Source: Sarcina sp034439435
GTDB taxonomy: Bacteria > Bacillota > Clostridia > Clostridiales > Clostridiaceae
DNA: 64,000 nt
Direction of reading: 5' to 3'
Assembly (NCBI RefSeq): GCF_034439435.1
Contig: NZ_JAPCKJ010000008.1
Coordinates: 18,688 to 82,687 of the forward strand
Shown: positions 53,217-62,829 of the stretch, one piece after another
How positions within the stretch are numbered: position 1 is the first letter of the stretch
How the letters are laid out: each line of letters begins with the position of its first letter
Translations under genes and position numbers: made by a program
The notes under the pieces: model-generated
The model's database searches: none
Told to the model about the DNA's origin: nothing
The model's input: only the letters and a program-made list of their open reading frames with translations

Positions 53217-55592
53217 ATGGATAACAAAATATTTTTTCATATTTTTAATGATGATAAAAACAAGTTTGAAACAAGAAAAACAATAAAATTTTCTATTCTT
53301 ATAGTTTTTTCTATGTTCTTTATATTTTTACTTGATTTAATATATAAAATTTTTAATGAACCTATTACTACAGTAACTCCTACTGCTACTATGCCAACTT
53401 TTTCTTTGCATTTAACTCTAATTTTAGGTGCTATGGCTTACATAAGTTCACTTATATATTATTCAAGTACGAAAAAAGATGATTTTTTTATAATTTCTCT
53501 AATATATATGAATTTATCTGTAGAACTTTTAATTACTAAAGGACACAATTTAATAATATTTGATAAATTCATCTTTATACATTCATTGTTTAGAATTTTT
53601 ATATTATTTTATGTTGCTTTTAATAAACATGGTATTCCAAAGATTATTACCAAACATAAAATTATTACTTCTATCTCTGTGTTTATATTTTCAACTATAA
53701 TACCAATGGTTAACTATAAAATTTTTTCTAACAATCCATTTATCAAAGATGTATATTTCTATATTATTTTCATGACAATAATAGTTATTTTATATTTTAT
53801 AGCATGTATATTTATATCAATAAAAAGCTTAAAAGATGGTGAATTGATTTACTCATTTATAGTTGCTAGTATGCTTTTGATTTCTCTTAGAGGCATATAT
53901 TGGATCTGTGAGGTTGTATTTCCAAATATAGCTTCATCAAAGTCAAATAATATAGTTCTTCTATTGACTATTTTATCTTTCTTATTAGCTATAAGTGGAG
54001 TATTTAATGAAATAACCACAAAAAATAGGAGAAGTTCTTTACTTCAAAAAGAACTACAAGTTTTTTATCACCTTGTAGAGTTTAATACTAGTAGTTCAAT
54101 AATTTTGTATGATGATACAAAAAAAGTTATATACACTAATAAAGCATTACGTGAGCGATATTGTAAATCAACTAACTTAAAATCTCAACTTAAAGAAATA
54201 GAAAGACTATTTGATGATGCTGTATTTGTAGGAAATGATAATGAAAAAACAGCTATTGATTCTCTTTTTAATAAAGGTGATTGGGAAGGCAAACTTATTT
54301 TAAAAAACAACAAAATAGTAAGTCTTTATATACAAATACTTAATGTTGAAAATAAAAATTACTATGCCATTAACCTAAAAGATATAACTGACGAATATAC
54401 ATTAACTCAAGATATTCAGAGAAATGAACAGTTATTAAGCTGCATAAACAATAATATTCAAGACTTAATAATAAGCATAGATAATAATGGAATAATTACA
54501 TATGTCAATGACTCAGTTTTAAATACATTAAACTATACATATGAAGAGATTTCTGGAGTTTCAATTAGAAATCTTTTAGGCAAAAATGATGAAATACTAA
54601 ATCAATTAAAATTAGGAGAAGACGATAGTATTAAATGTAAACTTGTAGGTAAACATTCCTTTGTTTACGTTGAATCTACAATTCGTAATTTAATTGATAA
54701 TGACGGTGTTCCTTATGGAAAAGTTATTGTAGCAAAAAACTTAACTTCTAAAAGAAGACTTGAAAACTTAGCTGTTAAATTTAAAGAAGCAAAAGCTTAT
54801 GAGCAGGTAAAAAATGAGTTTTTCGCGAATATATCTCATGAACTTAGAACTCCACTTAATATCATCTATTCTACAGTACAATTATTAAACTCAAAGCACG
54901 AAAAAGAACCTGATGGCTTTAATAATTTCTATGAAAAATATAAGAGAGGATTAAAGATGAACTGCTATAGAATGCTTAGATTAATAAATAATCTTATTGA
55001 CGTTAGCAAAATTGAAGTTGGCTTTTTAAAAGCTGACTTTACTAACAGAGATATTGTTTTATTAGTTGAAAATATAGTTTCATCAGTTATTCCTCATGCA
55101 GATAATAAAAATATAAACATAACTTTCGATACTAATGTTGAAGAAAATATAATTAAATGTGATTCTGTAAAAATAGAAAGATTGATTCTTAATCTACTTT
55201 CAAACTCAATAAAATTCACTTCTAGTAATGGTGAAATATTCGTGGATTTAAATGTATCAGAAGATTGGGTTAAAATAAGTGTTAAAGATAATGGAATGGG
55301 AATTCCAAAGGAAATGCAAGCATCTATATTTGATCGGTTTGTTCAAGCAGATAAATCTTTAAAACGAAGAAATGAAGGTAGTGGAATAGGTCTTAGTATT
55401 GTAAAATCAATTTCTGAACTCCATGATGGTAAGATTGAACTTATCAGTGACGGAGTATCTGGAACAGAGATTATAGTATGGCTTCCAAATAAAAAATTAG
55501 ATTATACTGAAGAAAGCAATAATCTAATTGATTATATAACAGATGATAAAAATATCGAATTAGAACTTTCTGATATTTATGAAGTACATTAA
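53217..55592 (+). CDS. Orphan membrane sensor histidine kinase with PAS domains
   Basis: 791 residues; ATG 6 nt after AAGGAGAG. About eight membrane helices (25-265), a PAS-like region (about 280-395), a second PAS (about 400-520: LLSCINNNIQDLIISIDNNG), HisKA with H541 in FFANISHELRTPLNII, and HATPase (LNLLSNSIKFTSSNGE, DNGMGIPKEMQ, GSGIGLSIVKSI). No response regulator gene adjoins and no receiver domain is fused. Divergent from the c-di-GMP-controlled adhesin; a link in regulation is possible but unproven. Confidence 0.92.
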   Translation: MDNKIFFHIFNDDKNKFETRKTIKFSILIVFSMFFIFLLDLIYKIFNEPITTVTPTATMPTFSLHLTLILGAMAYISSLIYYSSTKKDDFFIISLIYMNLSVELLITKGHNLIIFDKFIFIHSLFRIFILFYVAFNKHGIPKIITKHKIITSISVFIFSTIIPMVNYKIFSNNPFIKDVYFYIIFMTIIVILYFIACIFISIKSLKDGELIYSFIVASMLLISLRGIYWICEVVFPNIASSKSNNIVLLLTILSFLLAISGVFNEITTKNRRSSLLQKELQVFYHLVEFNTSSSIILYDDTKKVIYTNKALRERYCKSTNLKSQLKEIERLFDDAVFVGNDNEKTAIDSLFNKGDWEGKLILKNNKIVSLYIQILNVENKNYYAINLKDITDEYTLTQDIQRNEQLLSCINNNIQDLIISIDNNGIITYVNDSVLNTLNYTYEEISGVSIRNLLGKNDEILNQLKLGEDDSIKCKLVGKHSFVYVESTIRNLIDNDGVPYGKVIVAKNLTSKRRLENLAVKFKEAKAYEQVKNEFFANISHELRTPLNIIYSTVQLLNSKHEKEPDGFNNFYEKYKRGLKMNCYRMLRLINNLIDVSKIEVGFLKADFTNRDIVLLVENIVSSVIPHADNKNINITFDTNVEENIIKCDSVKIERLILNLLSNSIKFTSSNGEIFVDLNVSEDWVKISVKDNGMGIPKEMQASIFDRFVQADKSLKRRNEGSGIGLSIVKSISELHDGKIELISDGVSGTEIIVWLPNKKLDYTEESNNLIDYITDDKNIELELSDIYEVH

Positions 55593-55615
55593 GGAAAGTA
55601 TATGAAAATACCTCA

Positions 55616-55698
55616 AAAAACTTATAAATAGATTTCGAGAATTACTAGATATTCTCTTCATGCTATTTATAAGTTTTATTATTGAGTTATGATACAAA
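55616..55698. repeat. Deletion derivative of the large inverted-repeat element
   Basis: AAACTTATAAATAG ... GAGAATTACTAGATATTCTC ... CTATTTATAAGTTTT then GATACAAAC. It matches the outer arms of the 4461-4697 element, in opposite orientation, with the inner 120 bp absent. Probably ends transcription of the kinase gene as well. Confidence 0.75.
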
Positions 55699-55703
55699 CT
55701 CTT

Positions 55704-56285
55704 TTATGCATTACAACTCTCTTTTATTTTAATTGAACTTACCTCATCTCTAGTTAAGGTTTTTAGGTTATTATAATTAATAAGATAAAAATAATTGTAC
55801 AGTTTTCTAAGTTTATTTAAATATTCATAACTTCTTTCTGGAATATCAAAACTAATCTTTGTTTCTTCTTTTTCCGCTGCATATTCTACTTTAAAATCTT
55901 CTACTTGAGGAAATTTTAAAAGTCCTTTAAAAGTTATTTGTCCCCTAACAAATTGATGACCTGAACAAGAGTATAAAGTTTTTATATTCGGCTGAGTATT
56001 TAGGAATATTATTAAGTCTTTTAATTCTACATCTATAGCTAATCTACTATCAAATCCACATTTTTTTGTTTCTTCTTCACTTAAAAGAATTGATCCCCTT
56101 CTCAACTCTCTCATGTAATAGTTGTATGCTTGTATTAAATCAAAATCTTCTTCAGAAACTTCTGAAATTCTACCTCTAATAAATTCAGGCAAATTACCAC
56201 GTTCTCTTTCTAGCTTTAGTTCAGTTATAATCTTAAGTGCTTTAAAGATTTCTTCGTTAGAATAATTTTCTAATAATTTCTCCAT
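55704..56285 (-). CDS. Hypothetical protein with YSCSGH motif, 193 residues
   Basis: Starts at ATG 56285, 7 nt after GGGGGA (the in-frame TTG upstream overlaps that site). Helical N-terminus (NEEIFKALKIITELKLERER). A central segment, VELKDLIIFLNTQPNIKTLY then SCSGHQFVRGQITFKG, resembles the SCSGR/SCEGH motif of TYW3-like and of some phage proteins, but the rest does not allow a firm family. Cytosolic. No informative neighbour. Confidence 0.65.
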   Translation of the reverse strand: MEKLLENYSNEEIFKALKIITELKLERERGNLPEFIRGRISEVSEEDFDLIQAYNYYMRELRRGSILLSEEETKKCGFDSRLAIDVELKDLIIFLNTQPNIKTLYSCSGHQFVRGQITFKGLLKFPQVEDFKVEYAAEKEETKISFDIPERSYEYLNKLRKLYNYFYLINYNNLKTLTRDEVSSIKIKESCNA

Positions 56286-56488
56286 TTTAACTTCCCCCAA
56301 TTCAATAACATAACTATATCTATGTAGATTTTTAATTACTTTTGTAAATATTTACCATATAATTAGTATATATGTTTTCCTTATAAAAAGAAAATCGCAT
56401 TTTAGCCCATTTATTCAAATTAGAAAGATTTAAATCTTATTTTCTTTAATTTTGAATTTAATTGTAAATATTTTACAATTAAAACAAA

Positions 56489-56521
56489 CAAAAAAGTTGC
56501 TAATCCTACTAGACTAGCAAC
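56489..56521 (-). terminator. Terminator of the CpcT/CpeT-like gene
   Basis: Leftward GTTGCTAGTC and GGATTAGCAAC with a TTTTTT tail, just past the stop at 56530. A second short palindrome, ATTGTAAA/TTTACAAT, follows at 56461-56480. Confidence 0.85.
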
Positions 56522-56529
56522 TCCTTTAT

Positions 56530-57090
56530 TTATTTAATCTTTTTATATATTATTGGATTAACACATCCAAATGTAACTTTTCCATTTTTCTCGAAAATTT
56601 CACTCACATAAAGAGTTCCATCTTCAGTTCTTTCTTTTAATTTAAATGTTGTTTCAGGTGTGAAATGACTTATGCTTTCACCTTCAAAACCATTATCTTT
56701 AAATGTATATGTCATAGGAGTAAATTTCTCTGAAATCTGTAGTTCATTATAATCCATCACTAAAGACTCATTATCATTTCTAAAATCTTCTTTAGATATT
56801 CCTTTTGGTAAATCATAAGAAGTTAAAACAACATTTCCCTCTTTATCCTCTGTAAATAAAAATAAGTGTGGCAATATATTTTTAAAATTACCTTGCTCAT
56901 AATAGCTTTCTTCAATAACAAAGAAACCATGGAATCCCTTTGGAAGATTCTTTATTTTACCGTTACAAATTCCTGTTATATGCTTTGCCTTAGGATGAGT
57001 AACCTTTCCCTCTTCTAATTCTTTGTTTATTTGCTCAGCATTATTAAATTCACCACATAAATAACTTAAAAATAATTCTAAATTTTTCAT
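56530..57090 (-). CDS. Hypothetical protein, possible CpcT/CpeT-like fold, 186 residues
   Basis: ATG after AAGGAG. The N-terminal LFLSYLCGEFNNAEQINKEL, then HGFFVIEESYYEQG and a region of alternating strands (HLFLFTEDKEGNVVLTSYDL) recall CpcT/CpeT proteins, which in cyanobacteria attach bilins to phycobiliproteins; non-photosynthetic relatives of unknown role exist. The match is weak and made from memory. If correct, it would be of interest that this genome also makes biliverdin through haem oxygenase. Cytosolic, single gene. Confidence 0.6.
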   Translation of the reverse strand: MKNLELFLSYLCGEFNNAEQINKELEEGKVTHPKAKHITGICNGKIKNLPKGFHGFFVIEESYYEQGNFKNILPHLFLFTEDKEGNVVLTSYDLPKGISKEDFRNDNESLVMDYNELQISEKFTPMTYTFKDNGFEGESISHFTPETTFKLKERTEDGTLYVSEIFEKNGKVTFGCVNPIIYKKIK

Positions 57091-57186
57091 AAGAACTCCT
57101 TCTTTCAGATTTATATTTTATCTTATTTATCTATTTAATTATTAAAACAAATAAATATATATATTACATTAATTATTAAGTGAAAG

Positions 57187-57963
57187 CTACATTACATGAC
57201 CAAAACGTTTTATTAATATTAAAATTATTCCAAAGAATATTAAGAAAACCCCTGATACTTTATTTAATTTAGCATCATTAACCTTATTAGCAAATTTAGC
57301 TGCTAATCTTGAAGATATCAGAGCAAATATTCCACAAATAATAAGTCCTGATACATCAGTTCCTCCATGAACTATATGTGTGACAGCTCCTGTCAATGCA
57401 GTAAATGCCATTATAAAGACGCTTGTACCAACTGCTGTTTTTAAATCATAACCCAAAATACTTGTTAGAACAAGAAGTAACATTACTCCTCCACCTGCTC
57501 CTATGGCTCCACATATTATACCTACAAGGCCTCCCCATAGTATTGATAAAACTATTTGCTTCTTCTTACTTCTATGCTCAATCTTTGAATCATCCTTAGC
57601 CTTAATAGGTTTAAATATCAATTTTAATCCTAATAAAATTGTTGCATATACTGATATACCTCCTAAAATATCATTAGGTATATACTTACCAAAATAGCTG
57701 GCAATATAGGTGAATAACATTGTTGATGCCATCATTATTATACCATTTTTTATATCTATATTTTTATTTTTATAATAAGTATAAGCAGAAACACTAGCTG
57801 ATATAACATCAGCGGCTAAAGCAATTCCTATAGCTTTATAAGCGTTAACACCTAAAATTACTACTAAAATAGGAGTTACTATAGATGCTGCTGATAGCCC
57901 AACGAGTCCGATACCTATACCTGCCAATATCCCTGCAATTATAAATACTATTATATTGACCAT
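57187..57963 (-). CDS. TauE/SafE-family (sulfite exporter-like) membrane protein
   Basis: 258 residues, eight membrane helices, two repeats with the family glycine motifs GILAGIGIGLVGLSAASIVT and GGLVGIICGAIGAGGGVMLL. Members export sulfite, sulfoacetate or related anions, and some accompany copper genes. It lies 83 nt downstream of the copZ stop on the same strand with no obvious terminator between, so it may be read with the copper operon. Confidence 0.88.
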   Translation of the reverse strand: MVNIIVFIIAGILAGIGIGLVGLSAASIVTPILVVILGVNAYKAIGIALAADVISASVSAYTYYKNKNIDIKNGIIMMASTMLFTYIASYFGKYIPNDILGGISVYATILLGLKLIFKPIKAKDDSKIEHRSKKKQIVLSILWGGLVGIICGAIGAGGGVMLLLVLTSILGYDLKTAVGTSVFIMAFTALTGAVTHIVHGGTDVSGLIICGIFALISSRLAAKFANKVNDAKLNKVSGVFLIFFGIILILIKRFGHVM

Positions 57964-58045
57964 TAATACCCTCTCCTCTTCACAAAAACTATGGGAATTA
58001 TATAAAACTTAACTTAATTAGAGTCTTATATAATCCCCACTACAA

Positions 58046-58243
58046 TTATTTTATAGATGTTACATCGTATCCCATATCTTCTATTGCATCTTTTATCTCT
58101 TGGTCAGAAGCATCACCTTCAACAGTCGCTTTACCTACCTCTACATCAATTTTAGTTAACCCTTTTACATCTTCAAGTGCTGATTTAACGTGATTAACAC
58201 AGTTTTGACATGACATTCCTTCAATTGTTATTATTTTACTCAT
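58046..58243 (-). CDS. copZ: Copper chaperone CopZ (HMA domain)
   Basis: 65 residues from ATG 58243 after AGGAG. A single heavy-metal-associated domain with GMSCQNCVNHVKSALEDV; Cys of CxxC bind Cu(I). Delivers copper to CopA. Located 72 nt after copA. Confidence 0.93.
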   Translation of the reverse strand: MSKIITIEGMSCQNCVNHVKSALEDVKGLTKIDVEVGKATVEGDASDQEIKDAIEDMGYDVTSIK

Positions 58244-58315
58244 TACCGTCACACTCCTAAAAATATATATTTTTATCACACTATAAATAATTAATAGTGT
58301 GATAATATTTCTAAG

Positions 58316-60973
58316 TTAATTATATTTAGGTTTAAAAGTTTTTAATCTTAGGGCATTTAATAATACTGATACAGAACTAAAGCTCATTGCTAATGCTGCA
58401 AGCATTGGGTTTAGTAGTGGACCACCAAATAAATGTAATCCTCCCATTGCTATTGGAATACCAATACCATTATAAATTAAAGCCCAGAATAAATTTTCTT
58501 TAATATTAATCATTGTTTTTTTACTTAATTGAATAGCTCCAACAACATCTAATATATCACTTCTCATAAGTACTATATCTGCTGATTCCATAGCTATATC
58601 AGTACCTGATCCTATTGCCATTCCTATATCAGCACAAGCAAGAGCTGGAGCATCATTTATTCCATCTCCGACCATTAATACTTTTTTACCTTCATTTTGA
58701 AGTTCTTTTACTTTTTCAGCTTTCTGATGTGGTAATACATCTGCCACAATTCTATCTATTCCAATATCTTTTGCTATAGCCTTTGCTGTTTTTTCATTAT
58801 CACCAGTAACCATAACAACTTCTATTTCCATTTTATGAAGCTCTTTAATAGCCTTCTTGCTTGTTGGTTTTACAGTGTCTGCAACAGCTACTATTCCCTC
58901 TAAAATTCCATCTATAACTATAAACATTGGTGTTTTACCTTGTTCTGCTAATGATTGTGCTTTTTCTACTAAATTTCCAAATGCTATTTTCTTATCTTCT
59001 AAAAGAGCTTTATTTCCTAATAAAATATCTTTTTCTCCTACTTTAACTTCAATTCCTTTACCAGGAATAGCTAAGAAATCTTTAACTTCGAAAAGTTCTA
59101 ACCATTTTTCTTCTGCAGCTTTTACTATTGCCTCACCTAAAGGATGTTCAGAGGCTTTTTCAGCTGACGCAGCTAAAGCCAAAATTTCATCCTTTGAATA
59201 ATGATTAGATAAAACATCTGTAACTATAGGTTTTCCCTCTGTTAAAGTCCCTGTCTTATCAAAAATTACTGTATTTATACTAGCAGTGCCTTCTAACGCT
59301 TCACCACTTTTTATTAATACTCCATTTTCTGCACCTTTTCCAGTACCAACCATAATAGCAGTTGGAGTTGCTAGTCCTAATGCACAAGGACAAGCTATTA
59401 CTAATACAGAAATAAATATTGTTAATGAAAATTCTAATCCTTCTCCACCTAAAAAGTGCCATGATAAAGCTGATAAAATTGCTAAAACTATTACTACTGG
59501 AACAAAGTATCCTGCTATTACATCGGCAGTTCTCGCAATAGGCGCCTTTGATCCTTGAGCATCTTTAACAAGTTTAACTATTTGAGAAATTACTGTGTCT
59601 TTTCCAACTTTAGTAGCTTTATAAATTATTCTACCGTTCTTATTTATACTAGCTCCATATACTGTATCCCCTGCTTTTTTCTCAACTGGAATACTTTCAC
59701 CAGTTAACATACTTTCATCAACTGAGGTATATCCTTCTACAACCTCTCCATCAACCGGAAGTTTTTCACCTGGTTTTACAACTATTAAATCTCCAACCCT
59801 AACATCATCTATAGATACAACTTTTTCTTCTCCATTAACTATTATTGTTGCAGTTTTAGGAGCTAAACCCATAAGTTTTTTTATTGCATCTGATGTTTTT
59901 CCTTTAGTTATAGCCTCCAAGTATTTCCCAAGCATAACCAAAGTTATTATTGTAGCTGCTGACTCAAAATATAATTCATGGACATAATGAACTTGTCCTA
60001 TTTCTATCTTATAAATAGCAAATATTCCATATAAATAAGCCGCACTAGCTCCAATGGCTATTAATGTATCCATATTAGGACTTCCTATAAAAAGACTTCT
60101 AAATCCAACAATAAAGAATTGCTTTCCACAAATAAATACTGCTGTTGTTAAAACTAATAAAATAAGAGCATAGCTCATTGGGCTAATATTAGGATCCATC
60201 CATGAAGGTAACTTCATTCCCATCATACTTCCCATTGCAATTATAAATACTGGTATTGTAAAGATAGCTGACCATATTAATTTACGCTTCATAGAACTTA
60301 ATTCAGTATTTTTTGCATTTTCATGTTCGTCATTAACATTTGTTTCTGGATCTACAAGTTTATATCCTAACTTTTCAACCTTTGCTTTAATTTCTCTTGT
60401 TCCAACCTTGTCGGAATCATAATTAAAAGTAACTGTTTCGGCTGCAAAATTTACACTTACATTCTCTACACCATCCATTCTATTTAGTGCCTTTTCAATG
60501 GCTGCTGCACAGGATGCACATGTCATTCCTTCAACTTTATAAGTCAATTGTTTTTCATCGTCTTTAAGCTTATATCCCAGCTTATTAACTTTATTATTGA
60601 TATCCTCAAAAGAAACCTTGTCTTTGTCAAACTCAACATTTAAAGTTTCTGTAGCAAAATTTACATTTGCATTTTCAACCCCATCAAGTCTACTTACACC
60701 TTTTTCGATGGCCGCTGCACAGGATGCACATGTCATTCCTTCAACTTTAAATATTTCTTTCTTAGTATTATCTTCTACAGAATAACCTAATTTTTCGACT
60801 TTTTGTCTTATTTGTTCTAAGTTAACCTTATTATTATCATAGATTACTTTTAATTCCTCTGTGGCATAATTAACATTAGAACTTTCGACTCCATCCATTT
60901 TACCTACAGCTTTTTCAATAGCTGCTGCACAGGATGCACAGGTCATTCCTTTTACCTTGAGTATTCGTTCCAT
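58316..60973 (-). CDS. copA: Cu+-exporting P-type ATPase CopA with three HMA domains
   Basis: 885 residues. Three N-terminal HMA domains (about 1-70, 73-140, 144-212), each with GMTCASCAAAIEK; the usual number is one or two. Eight membrane helices with the metal site VIACPCALGLATPTA, actuator TGES, phosphorylation DKTGTLTEGKP, SEHPLGEAI (HP locus) and hinge GDGINDAPALACAD. Exports Cu(I). The three HMA units are similar to one another at the DNA level, indicating recent duplication. Follows csoR after a 0.8-kb tandem repeat array. Confidence 0.95.
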   Translation of the reverse strand: MERILKVKGMTCASCAAAIEKAVGKMDGVESSNVNYATEELKVIYDNNKVNLEQIRQKVEKLGYSVEDNTKKEIFKVEGMTCASCAAAIEKGVSRLDGVENANVNFATETLNVEFDKDKVSFEDINNKVNKLGYKLKDDEKQLTYKVEGMTCASCAAAIEKALNRMDGVENVSVNFAAETVTFNYDSDKVGTREIKAKVEKLGYKLVDPETNVNDEHENAKNTELSSMKRKLIWSAIFTIPVFIIAMGSMMGMKLPSWMDPNISPMSYALILLVLTTAVFICGKQFFIVGFRSLFIGSPNMDTLIAIGASAAYLYGIFAIYKIEIGQVHYVHELYFESAATIITLVMLGKYLEAITKGKTSDAIKKLMGLAPKTATIIVNGEEKVVSIDDVRVGDLIVVKPGEKLPVDGEVVEGYTSVDESMLTGESIPVEKKAGDTVYGASINKNGRIIYKATKVGKDTVISQIVKLVKDAQGSKAPIARTADVIAGYFVPVVIVLAILSALSWHFLGGEGLEFSLTIFISVLVIACPCALGLATPTAIMVGTGKGAENGVLIKSGEALEGTASINTVIFDKTGTLTEGKPIVTDVLSNHYSKDEILALAASAEKASEHPLGEAIVKAAEEKWLELFEVKDFLAIPGKGIEVKVGEKDILLGNKALLEDKKIAFGNLVEKAQSLAEQGKTPMFIVIDGILEGIVAVADTVKPTSKKAIKELHKMEIEVVMVTGDNEKTAKAIAKDIGIDRIVADVLPHQKAEKVKELQNEGKKVLMVGDGINDAPALACADIGMAIGSGTDIAMESADIVLMRSDILDVVGAIQLSKKTMINIKENLFWALIYNGIGIPIAMGGLHLFGGPLLNPMLAALAMSFSSVSVLLNALRLKTFKPKYN

Positions 60974-61042
60974 ACTTCTGCCTCCTTGGTTACTATTAAT
61001 TTTTTTGTAAAATTAATAAAATAGCAGGTTAATCTTCATCCC

Positions 61043-61771
61043 ATCCTAAGTTTGCTTTAAGCTACTCAAAACACAATATTTTGAACCTCTCAAAACAACA
61101 GATCCAAATAACTTTATATTTTCTATAAAATTAAATGCATCATTAGAATTCCGTTTATATTTTATTTTTCTATTAACATAACAGGTTTAATCCATAACTT
61201 ATTCTAAATTTGCTTTAAGCTGCTCAAAATATAATATTTTGAACCTCCAAAAACAATAGATTTAAATAACTTTATATTTTCTATAAACTTGTTTAAACCA
61301 TTAGAATTTATGTACTTAATTTATTACTTAAATAATAGATTAACTATTTAAATTTATTCTAAATTCGCTTTAAGCTACTCAAAATACAAATTTTGAACCT
61401 CCAAAAACAACAGATTTAAATAATTTTATATTTCTATAGAATTATTTAAATCATTAGAATTTATACAATTACTTTATTACTTAAATAATAAATCACCTAT
61501 TTAAATTTATTATTTATTCTAGATTCACTTTAAGCTGCTCAAAATACAAATTTTGAACCTCCAAAAACAACAGATTTAAATAATTTTATATTTTATATAG
61601 AATTAAATAAATCATTAGAATTTATGTACTTACTTTATTAATTATTTCAATTTACTGTTTATTCCAAATTCGCTTTAAGCTGCTCAAACCATATGTTTTG
61701 AACCTCCAAAAACAACAGATCCAAATAATTTTATATTTTATATAAAATTAAATACATCATTAGAATATTAT
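61043..61771 (-). repeat. Five tandem imperfect repeats of 145-160 bp between csoR and copA
   Basis: Each unit contains, on the plus strand, GCTTTAAGCTGCTCAAAATA, then a palindrome with TTTTGAACCTCCAAAAACAA and CAGATTTAAATAA, ending CATTAGAATT. The shared GCTTTAAGC anchor is at 61054, 61212, 61367, 61527 (CACTTTAAGC) and 61672, giving steps of 158, 155, 160 and 145. On the minus strand each unit has GGAGGTTCAAAA, but the short frames that follow are not conserved. The central TCAAAAT...ATTTTGA palindrome is kept in most units although its loop varies. Function unknown. Confidence 0.85.
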
Positions 61772-61776
61772 TAAAT

Positions 61777-62046
61777 TTATTTATCTATTAGCTTATTTAA
61801 TACACTTAATATTTCTTCTATCTTTTCTTCTTTAGATTCATTATTTTCAAAAGCACCTTTAACACAGTTATGCATATGTTGCTGTAATATTAGTTTATTG
61901 GCTTTTTTTAATAATGCTTGAGAAGCCATTATTTGATTAGAAATATCAATACAGTACCTCTCATCCTCAATCATTTTAATTATTCCTTCTACCTGTCCCT
62001 TTGCAGTTTTTAAACATTGTAATGCTTTCTTCTTTTCTGTATTCAT
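61777..62046 (-). CDS. csoR: Copper-sensing repressor CsoR
   Basis: 89 residues from ATG 62046, 8 nt after GGGAG (upstream GTG and ATG overlap the site). An all-helical CsoR/RcnR fold (LKTAKGQVEGIIKMIEDERY). Cu(I) ligands C32, H57 and C61 have the family spacing (25 and 4). Represses its own operon until Cu(I) binds. Confidence 0.93.
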   Translation of the reverse strand: MNTEKKKALQCLKTAKGQVEGIIKMIEDERYCIDISNQIMASQALLKKANKLILQQHMHNCVKGAFENNESKEEKIEEILSVLNKLIDK

Positions 62047-62073
62047 TTGCATCACTCCCTATATATTTCACAT

Positions 62074-62096
62074 ATGACACCCCCTCTGGGTGACTG
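62074..62096. promoter_or_regulatory. CsoR operator
   Basis: TGACACCCCCTCTGGGTGAC: an interrupted CACCC/GGGTG palindrome, G+C-rich in an AT-rich region, covering the predicted transcription start of csoR. It resembles known CsoR/RcnR operators. Confidence 0.8.
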
Positions 62097-62103
62097 TAAT
62101 TAT

Positions 62104-62132
62104 ATAATACTCCTCCCATTTTCTTCTGTCAA
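62104..62132 (-). promoter_or_regulatory. Sigma-A promoter of the csoR-copA-copZ operon
   Basis: Leftward TTGACA (62132-62127), 17 nt, TATTAT (62109-62104); the operator follows directly downstream. Confidence 0.85.
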
Positions 62133-62250
62133 TATATTTTTGAACATTTTGTTAACTATATTAACATTTAATTAATATGCATACTTCTATTATAACCTCT
62201 AAAGTATGTTAAAATTGTCTTATAACCTAATAAGGAGATAATTTAAACTT

Positions 62251-62829
62251 ATGACTAAATTGTTAATAATTCCATTCACTTTAATTATATTATTCTTATT
62301 AATATTTGCTTTTAATAAAAATTATAAATATAAAAATCTTCTACTTTTATTTGGAATAATCATTATTTTTTCTCTCTCAATAGTGCTTATAAAACACCCA
62401 TTTTCTCAATCAAACATTTTAAAAAGAGAAGAATCAAGTAATAATTTAAACTCAGATCTACCTTTAGATAATAAGGGAAATTTAGATAACTCCCTTAATA
62501 ATAAAAATATTGGAGATAACGATAAAATTAGAATAATAATTTCTGATACCGTAAAAAAAGAATTCGGAGAAAATTTTAAATATACAAAAGATTTAATTGA
62601 AAATGGTACAAATTCCTACACTATTTCTCTTTTATTTGATGATACTAATTATAATAAAGAGCAATGTATTAATTTTATAAAGACTTTGAGTAGTAATCTA
62701 AAAAGCTTTGTTAGTATAAACAGAATAGAAGTTTTCTTTACTAATAATTTAAAAATAAAATATTCCTTAAGTATAGATAATTTTAATAAAGAACAAGAAA
62801 ATATAAAAATAAAAGAAGATTCATTTTAA
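62251..62829 (+). CDS. Hypothetical membrane protein, 192 residues
   Basis: ATG after AAGGAG. Two membrane helices (about 4-20 and 29-47), then an Asn/Asp-rich linker (SSNNLNSDLPLDNKGNLDNS) and a C-terminal alpha/beta domain (about 90-180: IRIIISDTVKKEFGENFKYT). Family not recognised. Divergent from csoR. Single gene with a terminator. Confidence 0.7.
   Translation: MTKLLIIPFTLIILFLLIFAFNKNYKYKNLLLLFGIIIIFSLSIVLIKHPFSQSNILKREESSNNLNSDLPLDNKGNLDNSLNNKNIGDNDKIRIIISDTVKKEFGENFKYTKDLIENGTNSYTISLLFDDTNYNKEQCINFIKTLSSNLKSFVSINRIEVFFTNNLKIKYSLSIDNFNKEQENIKIKEDSF

Noticed and set aside
61043..61771. CRISPR array
   Set aside because: Units are 145-160 bp, degenerate and directly joined, with no short identical repeats alternating with unique spacers and no cas genes.
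61043..61771. Array of small peptide genes after each GGAGG
   Set aside because: One frame would read YFEQLKANLE in some units, but others have a stop after four codons or lack a start, so coding is not conserved.
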